A stretch of 6,506 nt of DNA. Origin: an uncultured Clostridia bacterium. Its GTDB lineage: Bacteria > Bacillota > Clostridia > Lachnospirales > Lachnospiraceae. Shown piece by piece: positions 4,880 to 6,506 of the stretch; the stretch's first letter is position 1, and the number at the start of each line of letters is the position of its first letter. The notes under the pieces were generated by a model. That model did no database searches. It had not been told where the DNA came from and saw nothing but the letters and a program-made list of their open reading frames with translations. Made by a program: the position numbers and the translations under genes. The stretch is from positions 1 to 6,506 of the forward strand of contig CAMJIC010000143.1 in assembly GCA_946405675.1 (NCBI GenBank). Reading direction: 5' to 3'.

Positions 4880-6502
4880 ATGAAAAAAAATGATCTGACA
4901 GAATTGTTCATTGAAGATCTGTCTGCAGAAGGATTTGGAATCGGCCATGCCCAGGGCATGGCCGTCTTTGTGAAGGATGCGCTTCCCGGCGACAGGATTC
5001 TGGCAAGGATCGTCAAGGAGAAGAAAACCTATGCCTATGCCAGACTGGAGAAACTTATTTCCCAAGGTCCTGACAGGGTATGCGCCCGGTGCCCCGTGGC
5101 CCGCCGCTGCGGAGGATGCCAGATTCAGGAACTGAGCTACCCGGCCCAGCTTGCCCTGAAGGAGCGCAAGGTGCGGGACAATCTGATTCGGATCGGCGGA
5201 TTTCGATTCGGGAAGGAAACGGGCAGCTCTGCATCGGGTGGTTCTGTATCAGGCGGTTCTGTATCGGGCGGTTCTGTATCGGGCGGTTCTGTATCGGTCA
5301 GCCCAGCATCGGGAAGCCTTGTATCGGGCGTTCTTGCATCGGGTAGTCCTGCATCAGGCAACTTTGTATCAGGCAGCTCTGTATCGGGCAGTCCTGCATT
5401 AGACAGCGGCCTGGTTCATGATTCAAAGGCGCGTCCTGAGGAGAATGGGTTCGAACTGGAAGAGGGCGTGCTTTGTCCCATCCGTGGCATGGATGATCCG
5501 TGGCATTACCGCAACAAAGCGCAGTTCCCGATCGGGGAAAGCAAAGATGGAATGATCATCGCCGGCTTTTACGCCGGAAGGACACATGTGATCATCGATC
5601 ATCATCAATGTCTGATCGGGATTGAAGAGAACCAGCAGATCCTTGAATGTGTGATTTCATGGATGCAGGAATGCGGAGTAAGCCCCTACCGCGAGGAGAC
5701 CGGGAAAGGGACGATCCGGCATGTCATGACCCGCGCCGGCTTTTCCACGGGGGAGCTGATGGTCGTGATCGTGGCGGCATCATCGGAATTAAAGGATGAG
5801 AAGAGGCTGGTGGAAAAGCTGCTGGCTTTGCCCTCCGGCAGCGGCTTCAGGTATCAGATCAGGAGCATTGTGCTGAATGTGAACCGGGAACGGACTAATG
5901 TGATCCTTGGCCGGGAAAGCCGTGTCCTTTACGGCAAGGATTCTATTGAAGACCGCATCGGCTCCCTGACCTACCGGATCTCTTCCAGGTCCTTCTATCA
6001 GGTCAATCCGGTACAGACAGCAGTGCTGTACCAGACCGCCCTGGAATATGCCGGCCTCACAGGAACGGAAACGGTATGGGATCTGTACTGCGGAACCGGA
6101 ACGATCTCCTTGTTTCTGGCACAGAAAGCCGGCCGTGTGTACGGAGTCGAAGTGATTCCTGAGGCGGTAGAAAATGCCAGGCAGAATGCCGCCATCAATC
6201 AGATCGATAATTGTGAATTTATTGCAGGCAAGGCGGAAGAACTGGCACCAGAACTCCCGCCAGCGGATGTTATCGTTGTCGATCCGCCCCGCAAAGGCCT
6301 CGACCGCACCGTCACGGAAACCATTCTCCGGGCCGGACCGGATCGTATTGTCTATGTAAGCTGTGACAGCGCTACCCTGGCAAGAGACCTCGCACTCTTT
6401 GTACAGGGAGGATACAGGGTACAAAAGGTGCAGCCGGTGGATCAGTTTTGCCATACGGTACATGTGGAGACTGTGGTTCTGCTAACAAGGCAGAATACCT
6501 GA
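4880..6502 (+). CDS. rlmD: 23S rRNA (uracil-5-)-methyltransferase, RlmD/RlmCD family, with a Ser/Gly repeat insertion
   Basis: This 540-residue protein is an S-adenosylmethionine-dependent enzyme that forms 5-methyluridine in 23S rRNA (TrmA/RumA superfamily; which uridines it modifies is not decidable here). A TRAM RNA-binding domain covers about residues 5-60. The 4Fe-4S cluster cysteines are C71, C77 and C80 (C-x5-C-x2-C) plus C244 in DHHQCLIG; C68 is an extra cysteine. GMDDPWHYRNKAQFP opens the core. The methyltransferase domain has FYQVNP (372-377), the SAM motif WDLYCGTGTIS (400-410), DPPRKGLD (468-475), the nucleophile C495 in YVSCDSATLARDL and the general base E530 in HVETVVLL. Family members are usually near 450-460 residues. 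The extra length is explained by a low-complexity insertion at about 112-195, whose core (115-174) is twelve 5-residue Gly/Ser repeats placed between the iron-sulfur loop and the core. All catalytic parts are intact, so activity is expected. A GTG at 4871 is an alternative start. Confidence 0.95.
   Translation: MKKNDLTELFIEDLSAEGFGIGHAQGMAVFVKDALPGDRILARIVKEKKTYAYARLEKLISQGPDRVCARCPVARRCGGCQIQELSYPAQLALKERKVRDNLIRIGGFRFGKETGSSASGGSVSGGSVSGGSVSGGSVSVSPASGSLVSGVLASGSPASGNFVSGSSVSGSPALDSGLVHDSKARPEENGFELEEGVLCPIRGMDDPWHYRNKAQFPIGESKDGMIIAGFYAGRTHVIIDHHQCLIGIEENQQILECVISWMQECGVSPYREETGKGTIRHVMTRAGFSTGELMVVIVAASSELKDEKRLVEKLLALPSGSGFRYQIRSIVLNVNRERTNVILGRESRVLYGKDSIEDRIGSLTYRISSRSFYQVNPVQTAVLYQTALEYAGLTGTETVWDLYCGTGTISLFLAQKAGRVYGVEVIPEAVENARQNAAINQIDNCEFIAGKAEELAPELPPADVIVVDPPRKGLDRTVTETILRAGPDRIVYVSCDSATLARDLALFVQGGYRVQKVQPVDQFCHTVHVETVVLLTRQNT
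4942..4964. repeat. Perfect 23-nt palindrome within the start of rlmD
   Basis: The arm CGGCCATGCCC (4942-4952) is exactly mirrored by GGGCATGGCCG (4954-4964) around a single A at 4953. RNA could form a 10-bp GC-rich stem with a 3-nt loop, followed by TCTTTGT. It lies in codons 21-29, in the TRAM domain. It may be a translation-slowing or attenuating hairpin, a protein operator, or a by-product of codon choice. Confidence 0.7.
5222..5401 (+). repeat. In-frame minisatellite, 12 tandem copies of a 15-bp unit
   Basis: Twelve consecutive 15-nt units with consensus GGCAGTTCTGTATCG fill the interval exactly and encode 5-residue repeats of the form G-[SG]-[SPLF]-[VA]-S. Units 3, 4 and 5 (5252-5296) are identical and unit 2 differs from them at two bases, which points to recent duplication. 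The outer units have diverged (VSPAS, GSLVS, GVLAS, GNFVS, GSPAL). Because the period is a multiple of three, copy changes keep the methyltransferase reading frame. The protein segment is probably a flexible surface loop. Confidence 0.95.
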
Positions 6503-6506
6503 CAAT

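Noticed and set aside
5222..5401. A CRISPR array
   Set aside because: The units are 15 bp with no spacers between them, and they lie in frame inside a conserved gene; this is a coding minisatellite.

Overview
This window looks like chromosomal DNA from a Gram-positive, Clostridia-type Firmicute, most likely a fairly GC-rich gut Lachnospiraceae relative. The basis is the gene content (a YhaM-type exoribonuclease, an RlmD/RlmCD-type rRNA methyltransferase and a TetM/EF-G-like GTPase carrying a YacP/Rae1-type NYN domain), the AGGAGG-type ribosome binding sites and the Firmicute-like protein sequences. The genus cannot be fixed from the sequence alone.

Layout. Positions 1-134 are non-coding and hold a perfect 12-bp inverted repeat with a 26-nt spacer. 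Positions 135-836 (minus strand) encode an OmpR/PhoB-family response regulator whose receiver domain lacks the usual acidic metal-binding pair. Positions 837-1055 are a divergent intergenic region with a strong minus-strand promoter, a weaker plus-strand candidate overlapping it, and a structured leader for the next gene. On the plus strand three genes follow closely and look like one transcription unit: a 919-residue GTPase-endoribonuclease fusion (1056-3815), a YhaM-family 3'-5' exoribonuclease (3927-4877) and a 23S rRNA m5U methyltransferase (4880-6502, start re-assigned to an ATG 2 nt after the preceding stop).

How they may work together. All three plus-strand products act on ribosomes or RNA. 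The first joins a translocase-like module, of the kind that enters the ribosomal A site, to a domain homologous to Rae1/YacP, which cuts mRNA in the A site in Bacillus subtilis. The second could degrade 5' fragments from their new 3' ends. The third modifies 23S rRNA. This suggests, but does not prove, a ribosome-linked mRNA cleavage and decay module.

The most notable items are the GTPase-NYN fusion, a 12-copy in-frame 15-bp tandem repeat inside the methyltransferase gene, a perfect 23-nt palindrome near the start of that gene, the altered acidic pocket of the response regulator, and the inverted repeat at the left edge.
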